This document shows positions 27,514 through 37,179 of a DNA stretch of 64,000 nucleotides, piece after piece (position 1 is the stretch's first letter; each line of letters begins with the position of its first letter). Source of the DNA: an uncultured Pelagimonas sp. Lineage in GTDB: Bacteria; Pseudomonadota; Alphaproteobacteria; Rhodobacterales; Rhodobacteraceae. Under the pieces are notes generated by a model. It was not told where the DNA came from. It searched no databases and was given only the letters and a program-made list of their open reading frames with translations. The stretch lies in assembly GCF_947498515.1 (NCBI RefSeq), contig NZ_CANMKO010000014.1:26848-90847 (forward strand), in the 5' to 3' direction. The position numbers and the translations under genes were made by a program.

Positions 27514-28361
27514 GGCTAAGGCTTCTCCTGAGGTTCAAGCAACGCATAACCAAATATCCAAGGAAAGTCGATCAGGGCTCAGACCTGCCTTTTAGTTCTG
27601 AAACAGGTCTTTTTGCGTTTTGAAGGTCAGCTCTGGGGAAATCGAGGTGAAGTATTGGCACCTGCGGCAAAGAAAAGATCGCAGTCCCCCGATATTGGTC
27701 ATTTTGGGCTGACAACGGTCATCTGGTGGTCGGGTCTTTCGTTACAGCCCGGCTGCCGCACCGCTGCTTTTAGCTCAATTCAACGAAAGCTGCGGCCGCA
27801 ACGAATGTCTGATACGCTCCATCGTGAGATTGGCCTCGGAGTGAATATCTTGCTCAAGCTAATCGTTAATAGCTTTTGAGCACCGTAGAATAACCCTTCC
27901 GGTTTTTGGGTCTTGAAATGGTTTCGCGACACAGATGAGGGACGTGCAGTCATCTCGGAGTGGTCAAAATCATTGCATATGGACAGGGTTTGATGGACCC
28001 CGACGACACGCCCCAAACGATCGCGCTTCAAAAGACATCCTCGGATATCCATCTTTGGCCTGAAGAGAGATACTTGGCGGCCCTTTTTGTTTCCGAAGAG
28101 AGTTGTCCCCACCCAATAACGATTAAGGTGAAGCTGCCAGTGCACAAAGTGGACCAATCGCCGACAATTGAAAGCACGTGAAATCTTGGGGCATCACATC
28201 TTTATAGAGGGAGAGATGGCCCGTTGCCTATGTCCTGAAATCCGCACTTTGGACGCCGCCATCCGGATCAACGACAGACCTAGTGATTTGAGAAACAACC
28301 TTTGGCGTATCTCGTCGATACAACGCTACACGTCGAATTCTTTTAGCGAATTAAGGGGGGG
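27514..28361. other. Gene-poor stretch downstream of the RTX gene
   Basis: About 850 bases without a supported gene. A 7-base hairpin (AGACCTG...CAGGTCT) followed by five T residues at 27581-27614 could terminate plus-strand transcription. Open frames at 27780-28157 (minus) and 28168-28467 (plus) have no recognisable domain. Confidence 0.45.
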
Positions 28362-28387
28362 AAGCGCCACCCAAATGGATGGCGCTT
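28362..28387 (-). terminator. Hairpin after the RTX gene
   Basis: AAGCGCCATCC-ATTT-GGGTGGCGCTT read on the minus strand forms a strong GC-rich stem 18 bases past the RTX stop codon. No T run follows on that strand, so it is either a terminator of the less canonical type or a 3' stabilising structure. Confidence 0.55.
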
Positions 28388-28404
28388 TGGTCGTTTTGAG
28401 CCGG

Positions 28405-31400
28405 TTACAGGATCAAATCGGAGGCATCCAATGTCGGTGCCCCATCGATATCAATCGACATATCTGATCCGCCCACGCCGTCGAGGTCGACATACAAGCG
28501 CCCTATGGTACTGTTATAGCGCACTTCGCCGCCTGCGCCTGAATAGCTACTGACAAAGGTCAGGCCGGACATGACACCGCTGAGGTCAATTTGATCCACA
28601 CCGTGGGTGAAATCAGTGATGGTATCGCGGTCAGACCCATGCGGGCTATGGCTTTCGGATGAGAAGACAAAGACATCAGCACCGTCGCCGCCGCTCAGCC
28701 TATCAGCACCAGAGCCACCAATCAGCGTGTCGTTGCCTCCGCCGCCAAAGAGATTGTCATCACCCGATCCGCCATTGATATTGTCGGCACCGAGGTTGCC
28801 GGCCAAAAGGTCTTCGCCGGTGCCACCATAGAACCGGTCATCCCCATGCGATCCACGCATCGTGTCGTCACCGTCGCGCCCAAGCAAAAGGTCGTTCCCG
28901 GTACCGCCAGAGGCCCAGTCATCGCCGTCTTCGCCATTCAATGTGTCGTCGCCATTGTTGCCATAAAGCGTATCGGCATCGTCGCCGCCCAAGAGGGTAT
29001 CTTCGCCAGATCCACCAACAAGAACGTCTTCGCCTTGATCACCACGAAGGGTATCACTGCCTGATCCGCCATAAAGCCGGTCATCGCCAGCTCCGCCAGC
29101 CATTTGGTTCTCGCCGTCACCTCCACGCAGTCGGTCATTGCCTGACCCGCCTGACATGGTGTCGTTGCCTTCATCGCCCAACAGGCTGTCATCGCCAGAG
29201 TTGCCGTAGATCTGATCATGACCGTCGCCGCCTTCGACTGTGTCGTCTCCGCCTTGGCCAACCAATCTGTCACTCCCGATAGAGCCTTCGATGACATCAT
29301 CATCATCGCCACCATAAACGCGGTCGTTGCCCGAGCCAGCTAGCAAGACGTTTTCCCCGTCACCGCCGCGCAGCGTGTCGTTCCCGTCCGAACCATACAT
29401 GGTGTCGTCGCCTTCGTCGCCGGTCATGCTATCGTTGCCCGAACCGCCGGACATCCGGTCATCGCCGCCTTCGCCATTCAAGGAATCATCGCCATCATTT
29501 CCGTAAAGGCGGTCATTTTCTTCGCCCCCGGACATGCTGTCATCGCCATCACCGCCGCGAAGGGTGTCCTGACCTGCATCGCCATTTAGCCTGTCATTGC
29601 CGCCATTCCCAAGGAGCGAGTCGTTGCCGTCTCCACCTTCGATGTTGTCGAATTCGCTGCCACCGCGAATGGTGTCATTGCCGCTATCACCGCGCAAATG
29701 TTGGTAGGTAGAAACACCGGACCCATCGATTGTGTCGTCAAAGACAGACCCTCTGATATCATCAATATTGATCAGGGTATCGGTATCACCAAAACCGTCG
29801 ATAACGGTTCCCGCGGCAAGATTGGCGTTAATCCCGTTGGTCGCGCCATCGTAGTGATCATTGTTGTAGCGCGCAGAGGAATGCCCCCCACGTCCGTCCA
29901 GCGTGTCGTCACCGGCAAGACCAGCAAACCCTTCCCAATAGTCTTCGTCAGAACCAGTGAAGGAGTCGTTGCCCGATGTGCCCTGGAAATAGTTGGTATA
30001 GGTGAAGGTATCAGAGATGCGACCATCGCCACTTGTAACCGTTCCGGAGCCATCGGTCCCGGACGCCGTAATCGTTACGCCTCCAACGTTAACATCACTA
30101 TAGCTTATGTCGATGCCATCACCCTCGGCCCATAGGCCGGCATGCCCAAGGATTGTATCATTCCCAAGGCCAGCCCGAACATAGTCGCCCCAACCTTGGC
30201 TGCTCGTGCTGCCGCCGGAGGTGTCGAGAAGATCGTCACCATCCCCACCAGACAAATTGTCACGACCCGCGCCGCCACGAAGCGTGTCGTTCCCGTTTCC
30301 ACCACGCAGCCGGTCGTTCCCGTCTCCGCCGTCAAGGCTGTCATCTCCGCTATTGCCTTCAAGGCTTTCGTCCATCGCGCCGCCAATCAGCGTATCGTCG
30401 CCATAGTTCGAGCCGCGAACCTCTTCGACATTCATCAATGTATCCGTGAACGCAACACCATCCCACGTCCCGGTCGCTGTGCCAGTGCCCAGGTCGACGT
30501 TGACACCACTGACATCGCTGCGGTCATAACGGATCACATCCCAACCGTCGCCGCCATCAAAGGTATCGTCACCTTGTTCGCCGATAAAGCCATCAGACCG
30601 CGCCGAGCCCATGACGCTATCGTTGTTGTTGGTGCCTCGAATTTCCAACCGACCGTCGCCGCCGCTTAGAACGTTGATTTGTTCGACATTGCCAAAACCG
30701 TCATTGCTGATGACGCCTGTGGCCAAGTTTGCGACAAGACCAAAGGTTGGATCAGCGTCATTGCCCCAATTGAAACTGATGCGGCCGCCGTTTCCAATAT
30801 GAATATTGTAGGTATCTACACCTTCAAGCCCACGCAGGCCAAACCAGCCATTATTGGTATTGGTGACGTTGATCACATCGTCGCCGACGCTGGCCGCCAT
30901 GGAGAGGCCATTGCCAAGCATGGCTTGGTCTACATTGAGCAGCGTTTGGGTGTAGCTTCCAAAACTTGCTGAACCGCTACCTGTTTCACCGTTCAGAGTG
31001 ATCGTCACAGGAAAGGGGATGTCATCCCATTCGATATAGGTCCAACTGTCGCCTTGGGTGCCAGCGAAATCAACCGTATCGTTGCCGATGGTCATATCGA
31101 TGACATCGCCGTTGCCATTGCCGCCCGCGGTGCCGGCCATGACCAAATCGGCTTGCTGTGTTCCTTGAAATTGATCCCCAAAGTTGGAGCCGGTGAACTC
31201 AATGGGTTGCGTCAAAAGATGGCCGAAGTTTTCAACCACTTCTTCAAAATCAAACCCTGCCGAGGCAGAAGAGGCATCAACAACAATAGGTCCGGAGCTA
31301 TCAATAAGAGTGGCAAGGTTGGAATAGTCCTGAGAATCGGCGATCTGTCGAAGCGCAGTTTCAAAGCTTGGGGCAGACCACGAAATATTGTCGATTGTGC

Positions 31401-31650
31401 CGTGAACAACGCTTCCCTCCGCAAAGGATGCGGAAGTGATTGTCCCCTGGGTGAGACTTCCCCCTGTGGACACCAAAAGATTGGTACCGTTGATTGTTGT
31501 TGTAAATCCGGTGTCGGAATTGAACACAACGACCTGTGACGTCACGACGTTGCGTGGACTTGTAACAGAAATGCTGTCGAGTTCCCCAGTGGCGTTAAAA
31601 AATGCACGGTCTAAAAAATAGCTATTTGTGCCCAAAAAATTTAAGTTCAT
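28405..31650 (-). CDS. RTX calcium-binding protein, type I secreted
   Basis: 1081 residues. The first 160 are a non-repetitive head with a DUF-like beta-rich character, then two blocks of glycine/aspartate nonapeptides (GGxGxDxLx), one from about 340 to 485 and a long one from about 610 to 990, separated by repeat-poor linkers of the type VNVDLGTGTA...DTLMNVEEVRGS. The C-terminus has the serralysin-type tail DVFVFSS...DTITDFTHGVDQIDLS, then SGLTFVSSY and a final ATLDASDLIL-like hydrophobic end, as expected for a type I secretion signal. The repeats bind Ca2+ and fold outside the cell. No protease, lipase or adhesin domain is recognised, and no HlyB/HlyD/TolC genes are nearby. It is probably a cell-surface or secreted protein of unknown activity. 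Confidence 0.88.
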   Translation of the reverse strand: MNLNFLGTNSYFLDRAFFNATGELDSISVTSPRNVVTSQVVVFNSDTGFTTTINGTNLLVSTGGSLTQGTITSASFAEGSVVHGTIDNISWSAPSFETALRQIADSQDYSNLATLIDSSGPIVVDASSASAGFDFEEVVENFGHLLTQPIEFTGSNFGDQFQGTQQADLVMAGTAGGNGNGDVIDMTIGNDTVDFAGTQGDSWTYIEWDDIPFPVTITLNGETGSGSASFGSYTQTLLNVDQAMLGNGLSMAASVGDDVINVTNTNNGWFGLRGLEGVDTYNIHIGNGGRISFNWGNDADPTFGLVANLATGVISNDGFGNVEQINVLSGGDGRLEIRGTNNNDSVMGSARSDGFIGEQGDDTFDGGDGWDVIRYDRSDVSGVNVDLGTGTATGTWDGVAFTDTLMNVEEVRGSNYGDDTLIGGAMDESLEGNSGDDSLDGGDGNDRLRGGNGNDTLRGGAGRDNLSGGDGDDLLDTSGGSTSSQGWGDYVRAGLGNDTILGHAGLWAEGDGIDISYSDVNVGGVTITASGTDGSGTVTSGDGRISDTFTYTNYFQGTSGNDSFTGSDEDYWEGFAGLAGDDTLDGRGGHSSARYNNDHYDGATNGINANLAAGTVIDGFGDTDTLINIDDIRGSVFDDTIDGSGVSTYQHLRGDSGNDTIRGGSEFDNIEGGDGNDSLLGNGGNDRLNGDAGQDTLRGGDGDDSMSGGEENDRLYGNDGDDSLNGEGGDDRMSGGSGNDSMTGDEGDDTMYGSDGNDTLRGGDGENVLLAGSGNDRVYGGDDDDVIEGSIGSDRLVGQGGDDTVEGGDGHDQIYGNSGDDSLLGDEGNDTMSGGSGNDRLRGGDGENQMAGGAGDDRLYGGSGSDTLRGDQGEDVLVGGSGEDTLLGGDDADTLYGNNGDDTLNGEDGDDWASGGTGNDLLLGRDGDDTMRGSHGDDRFYGGTGEDLLAGNLGADNINGGSGDDNLFGGGGNDTLIGGSGADRLSGGDGADVFVFSSESHSPHGSDRDTITDFTHGVDQIDLSGVMSGLTFVSSYSGAGGEVRYNSTIGRLYVDLDGVGGSDMSIDIDGAPTLDASDLIL

Positions 31651-31939
31651 TTTAGTTTCTCCAACTCACTGGTGCGCCAACTCAATACCGCGCTGTTTTC
31701 GTATCCAAACATGCAAGTGTGGTATCATGCAACGTTATATGGCCATCGCTGGTCGCCAGTTGCCCGAAATAACGACGGCTTTTGAGGTGGAACTGTCGTT
31801 GTTCAACCCTGTGAGTTTGTTGTCCTTCGTTGTGATGACAAAAGGATTTCACAACGCGTCACAAGCGTGTTTCAAGCTGACACATGCTGCACAAACGGAC
31901 GCAAATCGGCAAACTATCGCGGTGTTCGGCAAGGGGCTT

Positions 31940-32375
31940 TCTGGATAGCCAGGACGGGTTGCCCATGGCGGGGCTTTTAAACGATGTCCACAATTGGTCG
32001 ATGGCACTGTTCTTCACGCACATCATCGGGCAGCGAGTACTACAGGGGGGACACCGTGACAGGGTTTCAGCCGTTCACGAGGTGAGTTCACAACCAAGAC
32101 CCATCTCCGGTTTAACGCATGACTTGCCCAAGCCGAAGGCGCTGCTGGATGATCTTGGCCGTGATGCTGACCGAATACGGCGAGAACCGGGATTGCGCGA
32201 CTTCCTCTCGCAGGTTCAAAGTAGAATGACACATTTAATTCGCGTCTATTTAAACCACGCGCTGTACCGGTGGCGCAACATGGTCGAGCGTTGTTTTAAC
32301 AAACTGAAGCATGCCCGGCGCGTCGTAACCCACTACGACAACAGTACTGAGAGTTTTTGGCGGTCATTGATATGA
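31940..32375 (+). pseudogene. IS5-family transposase fragment
   Basis: The plus-strand frame shows the end of an IS5-type DDE transposase: LPKPKALLDDLGRDADRIR followed by a deleted catalytic segment, then YRWRNMVERCFNKLKHARRVVTHYD, the conserved catalytic-Glu helix (RNxVERxFNKLK). The protein ends at 32375 before the usual tail. The first half of a transposase is absent or unrecognisable, so this is a remnant. Confidence 0.78.
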
Positions 32376-33069
32376 CGTCACCACTAGTTTTGAAAAAGCT
32401 TCGTTGTCCAGCAAGAGGCGTTTGCAATCGTCAGTTTTTGCGCCGGTCCTGCCACTCAATCATTTGGAATTCTTGCGAAGGTGCCGAACGGCGGGTTTGG
32501 AGACGCTGGTACACTGAATTGGGAGCGGTGAAGAATGGTGGGTTTGGCTGGTTCGCCGCGCTCGACGCAAATGAACGGAGAGCTGATCTTAGCCGTGTCT
32601 GCTAGTGGATACTTGGTGGCCCTGTCAAAGCCGCTAAACTGCCATGCATTTATTCACAGATAAGCGCTTGTGAGCTTTATCTGGTGATGTCACCAAACAC
32701 GTCCCCAATTCGTGTGATCAATATCTTGGCAATGCAAATTCAACCGAGTTTTTTGGTTGACGGATTGTTCTTTGGCCCCTGGGCGCGAACGAGCGAGAAG
32801 AGTGATGATCGCTGCCCTTGTTTAAAACGAGGACGAGCCCTCAAGGAACGCGTCCAGCTCCGCCGAGATGCCTGACGTCAATTCCACCGCCTGTTCAACG
32901 ATAGGGCTTCTTGGTTGTTTTCCTCATCTTCGTCTCTCCGATGGTTACGAAGAGCCAGAAACACTCTCTTTTCAAATCGCGCTATTTGGACCCACAACTG
33001 CAGACGTTAGACACCGCCGGTTCGGGTAAACATCACCTAATGGAACCCAAGCCAATTATGCCCTAAAAC
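32376..33069. other. Gene-poor stretch between IS5 remnant and histidine kinase
   Basis: About 690 bases with no supported gene. Minus-strand frames near 32850-32930 give a protein-like tail (VEQAVELTSGISAELDAFLEGSS) preceded by a stop, probably the end of another decayed gene that I cannot name. Confidence 0.4.
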
Positions 33070-35511
33070 TCAAGCTGGACCACTAAAGTAAGGCTGATCA
33101 TTCGCAGCACCAGCGCTTGCGGTTTCCAATGCTTCCAGCAATTTCGCCTTTGCAACGGGTTTCGTTAGCCGAACATCCTCAGGGCGTAGCCCGTTTCCGT
33201 GAATTTTCGCTTCGTTTGGATAACCGGACATGAAAACCGCACGAAGGCTAGGTTGTTTTTCACGCAGCTGCCTCGCCAATTGTGGGCCCATAACGTCTCC
33301 GGGCATAACGATGTCGGTCAAAAGGATGTCAATTTGCCCAATCTCCTCATAGATTCGCAACGCCGCGTCACCAGAATCGGCTGGATGGACAATGTATCCG
33401 GCTGAGCTGAGAACACTTGTTAGCAGCTCACGGAGCTCAGGTTCATCCTCTGCCAACAGTACTGTTGAGGATTGCACGTTCTTTCTAGTTGCAGGTTTTT
33501 GGGGGCTTGGGGTCGCCTTTGCCTCGGTGGTTCCCTGCGGGAAGTACAGCTTGAATGTCGTGCCTTCACCGATTTCGGAGTACAAGTGGACCATGCCGCC
33601 GGACTGTTTTATAAATCCCTGAACAGCCGCCAAGCCCAGCCCTGTGCCCTCACTCGGGCCTTTCGTGGTGAAGAATGGATCAAAAACAAGGCTTTGCTGT
33701 TCTTTGCTGATACCCATTCCCGTATCCGTCACCGCCAGCATGACGTAGTTTCCCGGCTCAAGCTCCTCCATATGGAGGTTCAAATAGGCCGCGTCCGCCT
33801 GCACATTAGCCGTTTCAATGGTTAATTGCCCACCATTTGGCATAGCGTCACGCGCATTCACCAACAAGTTCAGCAATGTATTTTCAACCGTTCGGGAATC
33901 TACGTCTACACTCCAAAGGTCGTCTGCAAGGACCGCTTTCAGGTTGATTGAAGCTGGAAGAACACGGCCTCCCCAATTGCGCGTGTTTTCAACAACTTTG
34001 TTCAGGTTTAAAGGTTCCGGTGACAAAGGGGCCAAACGTGCAAACGACAACATGTCCCGTGTCAAATCAGAGGCCCGCTGGACAGCTGCGAGCGCGGCAG
34101 CGACGCGTCGTTCTTTTGACTCTTTTGTGGTCTCGCCTTCTATTAGCTCTAGGTTTCCGCTAATAATAGCCAGCAAATTATTGAAATCATGCGCAATTCC
34201 ACCGGTAAGGTTGCCGATGGCTTCCATTTTTTGAGACTGACGCAGACGATCTGCCATGGTCTTGAACTCAGTGACGTCCTGTAAAATTCCGACAATTTCT
34301 GCATCTTTCGTTTTTTCGTTTCCCTGAAGCTGGGCCTGCATGCGCAACCACATCTGCGTGCCATCGGCATGTTCGGCCCCAAACAATATCGAGACGGGAT
34401 TGCCCTCGCTACGGACCCGGACAATGTACTCTTCAAAGGCCACGCGATCAGCCGCCCGGACATGTTTTGCCACAAAGTCGCTAAGTTTGTCGGCGGGCGA
34501 AACCTCGGTCCAACCGAAAATACCCACGATCTCATCCTGCCAAATAAACCGATCATCCGGTAACAGGGCAAAGCCCCCCATTCTGGCGATCTGCAATGCC
34601 GATTTCAGCTGCGCTTCTTGTTTTATCAGCTGTTTCCCGGCAAGGGAATTTCGCTGAACGAGCAATAGGGACATCGCAAAGATTACAAATACCGCAGAAA
34701 TGAGAAACGGAGAAGATGCGGTTAGGATCGCAATACCTTGGCTCATCGGCGTCCAAACGAGATAGGCCGCAATACGGCCAGAACGCGTTTCAATTGCAAC
34801 CCCGTTCATGCCCGATGGAATTTCCTTTCTGACAGTCAGGTCCGACAATGATAGCTTTGACAGAATTTCCAAAAGATGTGCGTCATCCAAAAGGTAAACC
34901 GTGGTAAGAATATACGGCTTGCCTTCGGCGAGATCGATCCCTCCGGGGTCGGGTACAATCGCGTGTGTGGAGGTGAAGGCAACGTGACTCCCGAAATCGA
35001 CAGTTCCTGAGAGAGAAAGCTGATTGAGACTCGAAAAAACGCCACCATTCGCGGCCGCTACAGGCAACATTTCAAGATAGTAATGAGCGATCTTGGCGTT
35101 TGCCTCTGTATCAATACTTTCACCAAGAGCATCCGTATTGTCCTCAAAAAAAGGATGATCGGCTTGGCTGAAAACGACGTTACCTTCAGGATTCAATAGC
35201 AGTGAAGCGCTGTACCCCGTCGAGCGCAATAGCTCTTGTCCGAAGCGTTTGCCAACCCAAGACGGATCAAATTCTCTAGCAACATTGCGATAGGCTGCAT
35301 TTGACGCCGCAAACCTCTCAAGTGATAGAACGAGCTGTTCTTTTCGGCTTTCAATTACCCTGGATACTGATGCTGTCTCCCTATTGGAGGACTCTTTTTC
35401 TTCTAAGAAAATTCTGAAAAATACGATTAGAAAAGCGGCAACTATTGCTGCGAATGTCAGCGTTAGAAGCTTAATATAGGGAACTTCGGTCCTTGATCGA
35501 CGGTTTGACAA
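33070..35511 (-). CDS. Hybrid sensor histidine kinase/response regulator
   Basis: 813 residues, inner membrane. A first transmembrane helix (LLTLTFAAIVAAFLIVFFRIF, about 15-35), a periplasmic sensing domain of about 240 residues, a second helix (FLISAVFVIFAMSLLLVQ, about 282-299), a PAS/PAC domain (about 310-420), a HisKA helix with the phospho-His in GGIAHDFNNLLAIISGN (His about 441), an HATPase domain with N (NARDAMPNGGQ), G1 (TDTGMGIS) and G2 (GTGLGLAAVQGF) boxes, and a C-terminal receiver (LLAEDEPELRE, phospho-Asp in LLTDIVMPGD about 732, KP in RLTKPVAK). The FNNLL-type kinases often signal through a separate regulator; none is encoded next door, so it is an orphan. Input signal unknown. 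Confidence 0.9.
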   Translation of the reverse strand: MSNRRSRTEVPYIKLLTLTFAAIVAAFLIVFFRIFLEEKESSNRETASVSRVIESRKEQLVLSLERFAASNAAYRNVAREFDPSWVGKRFGQELLRSTGYSASLLLNPEGNVVFSQADHPFFEDNTDALGESIDTEANAKIAHYYLEMLPVAAANGGVFSSLNQLSLSGTVDFGSHVAFTSTHAIVPDPGGIDLAEGKPYILTTVYLLDDAHLLEILSKLSLSDLTVRKEIPSGMNGVAIETRSGRIAAYLVWTPMSQGIAILTASSPFLISAVFVIFAMSLLLVQRNSLAGKQLIKQEAQLKSALQIARMGGFALLPDDRFIWQDEIVGIFGWTEVSPADKLSDFVAKHVRAADRVAFEEYIVRVRSEGNPVSILFGAEHADGTQMWLRMQAQLQGNEKTKDAEIVGILQDVTEFKTMADRLRQSQKMEAIGNLTGGIAHDFNNLLAIISGNLELIEGETTKESKERRVAAALAAVQRASDLTRDMLSFARLAPLSPEPLNLNKVVENTRNWGGRVLPASINLKAVLADDLWSVDVDSRTVENTLLNLLVNARDAMPNGGQLTIETANVQADAAYLNLHMEELEPGNYVMLAVTDTGMGISKEQQSLVFDPFFTTKGPSEGTGLGLAAVQGFIKQSGGMVHLYSEIGEGTTFKLYFPQGTTEAKATPSPQKPATRKNVQSSTVLLAEDEPELRELLTSVLSSAGYIVHPADSGDAALRIYEEIGQIDILLTDIVMPGDVMGPQLARQLREKQPSLRAVFMSGYPNEAKIHGNGLRPEDVRLTKPVAKAKLLEALETASAGAANDQPYFSGPA

Positions 35512-36059
35512 TGTGTTCTAAGATCCCATTAAAGCCGACATCCCCAAGTAGAATACCTTGCGAGTTTTAATGTCAATGTTCTGAGCTTTGAGGTCTGGTC
35601 AACTCTTCATGGATGAACGACTGCTCAATCTCGGCGCCCACGCCTTTTAGGCTAAAAAAGTGAACGAAAAACGACCTTTGAAGACAAAGGTCTAAACGCC
35701 TACCCTTTGCAATAGCGTCCAAGGTAGTACCCGAGCATAAAATGAGGTCAGAGGCCGCTTACCACAATTCCATTCTTATGACCGGAGACGCCATTTCTTG
35801 GTTGCCTTGCAAAGCCCGCTTTTTGCGCAGAGCTGCCGGTGCGGTATTACCGGGAGGGGGAATGAGTGTCGCGATGCGCCGAAGTTCCGGTGCGAGCCTC
35901 TTCTAGTCCTTCTTGTAAAGCGCAGCATTGGCATGGCTTTGGCCTGGAGCGCAGTTTCCTGTGATTAGCTGCGGCTGCACAGGTTTCGGACAGAATCCGA
36001 GGAAGCCGCAATTCGAAGCGCGATCGGCCACGACAACAATGCTGCGCTGGACGCCAAGT
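35512..36059. other. Intergenic, partly decayed
   Basis: No supported gene. A perfect hairpin GACCTTTG-AAGA-CAAAGGTC at 35673-35692 is visible. The segment 35813-35960 shares short stretches (GAGCGCAGCATTG / AAGCGCAGCATTG) with 968-990, hinting at a dispersed degenerate repeat. The histidine-kinase promoter should lie next to 35512. Confidence 0.4.
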
Positions 36060-36540
36060 TCAGGAATGCGCGGAAAGCATGCGAAATTGGGCTATGTCTG
36101 TTCTGACGTCCAGCTCCCGATAAAACGTGTCGGCCTAGAAGCCGAGATGATGAGCCGACATCTTTACTTTGGACTGCAGACCGTAGGTTTCGATGTGGTT
36201 TGCATGGATGCGCGGCAGGTGCACGCTGCCCTGTCAGCCAAGAGAAACAAGACCGATAAGAATGATGATAATTCTCAGAGTTGGCCCATCGCACTGACGT
36301 TTAAGGCAGCCGTCGATGATCCCACACGGTTCAAAAGATCCCGTTCGGCAAGCGCGCATTTTGGATGTACTCCCTAGCGAAACCAGTCACGCCCGTGCTA
36401 CGCTCTAAACAGCGGGGAATGCGTTTGATGGTACCAAAGACCGACGCCGGGCCGTTGTTGCTGTGGCACTAAAACTGGCCGTTTCACTTCATCGTATTTG
36501 GGTCGACGGCACGGAAATCCGTCAGGAACGGTTGCTGAGC
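36060..36540 (+). pseudogene. IS110-family transposase, internally deleted
   Basis: The plus strand reads the N-terminal part of an IS110 transposase (KRVGLEAEMMSRHLYFGLQ, VVCMDARQVHAALSAKRNKTDKND), then jumps after about 36270 to the C-terminal part (WPIALTFKAAVDDPTRFKRSRS, AHFGCTP) and, in further frames to about 36530, the region ending in a shifted LHRIWVDGTE-like segment. The centre of the gene is missing and frames are broken. It differs from the IS110 element at 11155, so two IS110 subtypes are represented. Confidence 0.8.
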
Positions 36541-37140
36541 AAGGCATGAAGTGGATCGTTGATTACGCACCCATTGCAGGGGCACCGTCATCGGACGAGG
36601 TTTGTGGAAGAAGCCGAAAAGTTCGCGGTGCAACGAGAAACGCGTCACAAAGTGGGGCTCTCCACAGTCGATCCAACACATGCGTGCAACGGTGCCATCA
36701 GAGCATCAACCAGACTGCGAAGAGACGTGCGGCCCGATGAGTGAAAATGCTCATGAGAAAAAGGAAAACAAGCCTGACCCAAACCCCCAATAGGAGAAGC
36801 GGGATTTGTTAAACCGCGCCGTTGCTCGAATAACTGAAGACAGGTACGCTGCAAAGCCGCGCAAAAATCGGTCTAGGGTGAGACTTGCAGCGAAAATTTG
36901 GGGAGGCGGACATTTTGCCGGTTGCCGCAGATCGGTTCCCGGTGCCGCAGATGGCAAAAATGCGCTGTAGATGAGGGTGAGACGACGGTAGGCGATTTCA
37001 TTCTAGACATCATCAAAACGCAATAATCGCGACGCTGCGTTTCCCGATTGTCCGATCATGTGGTCCCAATCGGCTCAGCTGCCTCCAAGATGCGACTAAC
37101 TCGTTAAGCTACACGGCACCAACTCACTTTCATGGGTAAA
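36541..37140. other. Intergenic, no supported gene
   Basis: About 600 bases of IS110 tail and unassigned sequence. A segment at 37062-37128 looks superficially like a tRNA on the minus strand but does not pair as one. No gene is supported. Confidence 0.4.
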
Positions 37141-37162
37141 CCGGCCCGTACATCCGGGCCGG
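37141..37162. terminator. Strong hairpin after the ketoglutarate-semialdehyde dehydrogenase gene
   Basis: CCGGCCCG-TACATC-CGGGCCGG is a perfect 8-base GC stem, 18 bases past the stop codon of the minus-strand ALDH gene. The T run is on the plus-strand side (CTTTTTAT); on the minus strand TTTACCC follows. It is probably the end of the hydroxyproline dehydrogenase transcript. Confidence 0.65.
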
Positions 37163-37179
37163 AAGGGCTTTTTATCAGA

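Noticed and set aside
27780..28157. A 125-codon minus-strand frame beyond the RTX gene.
   Set aside because: No domain, and no ribosome-binding site close to its ATG.
28600..31540. Many long plus-strand and minus-strand frames opposite or inside the RTX gene, and a CRISPR-like regular repetition of the DNA.
   Set aside because: The repetition is the 27-base period of the GGxGxDxxx nonapeptides. The overlapping frames share its composition, have no start signals, and are shadows.
37062..37128. Possible tRNA on the minus strand (GTGTAGCTTAACGAGTTAG).
   Set aside because: The acceptor ends do not pair, no anticodon stem is found and the T arm is missing.
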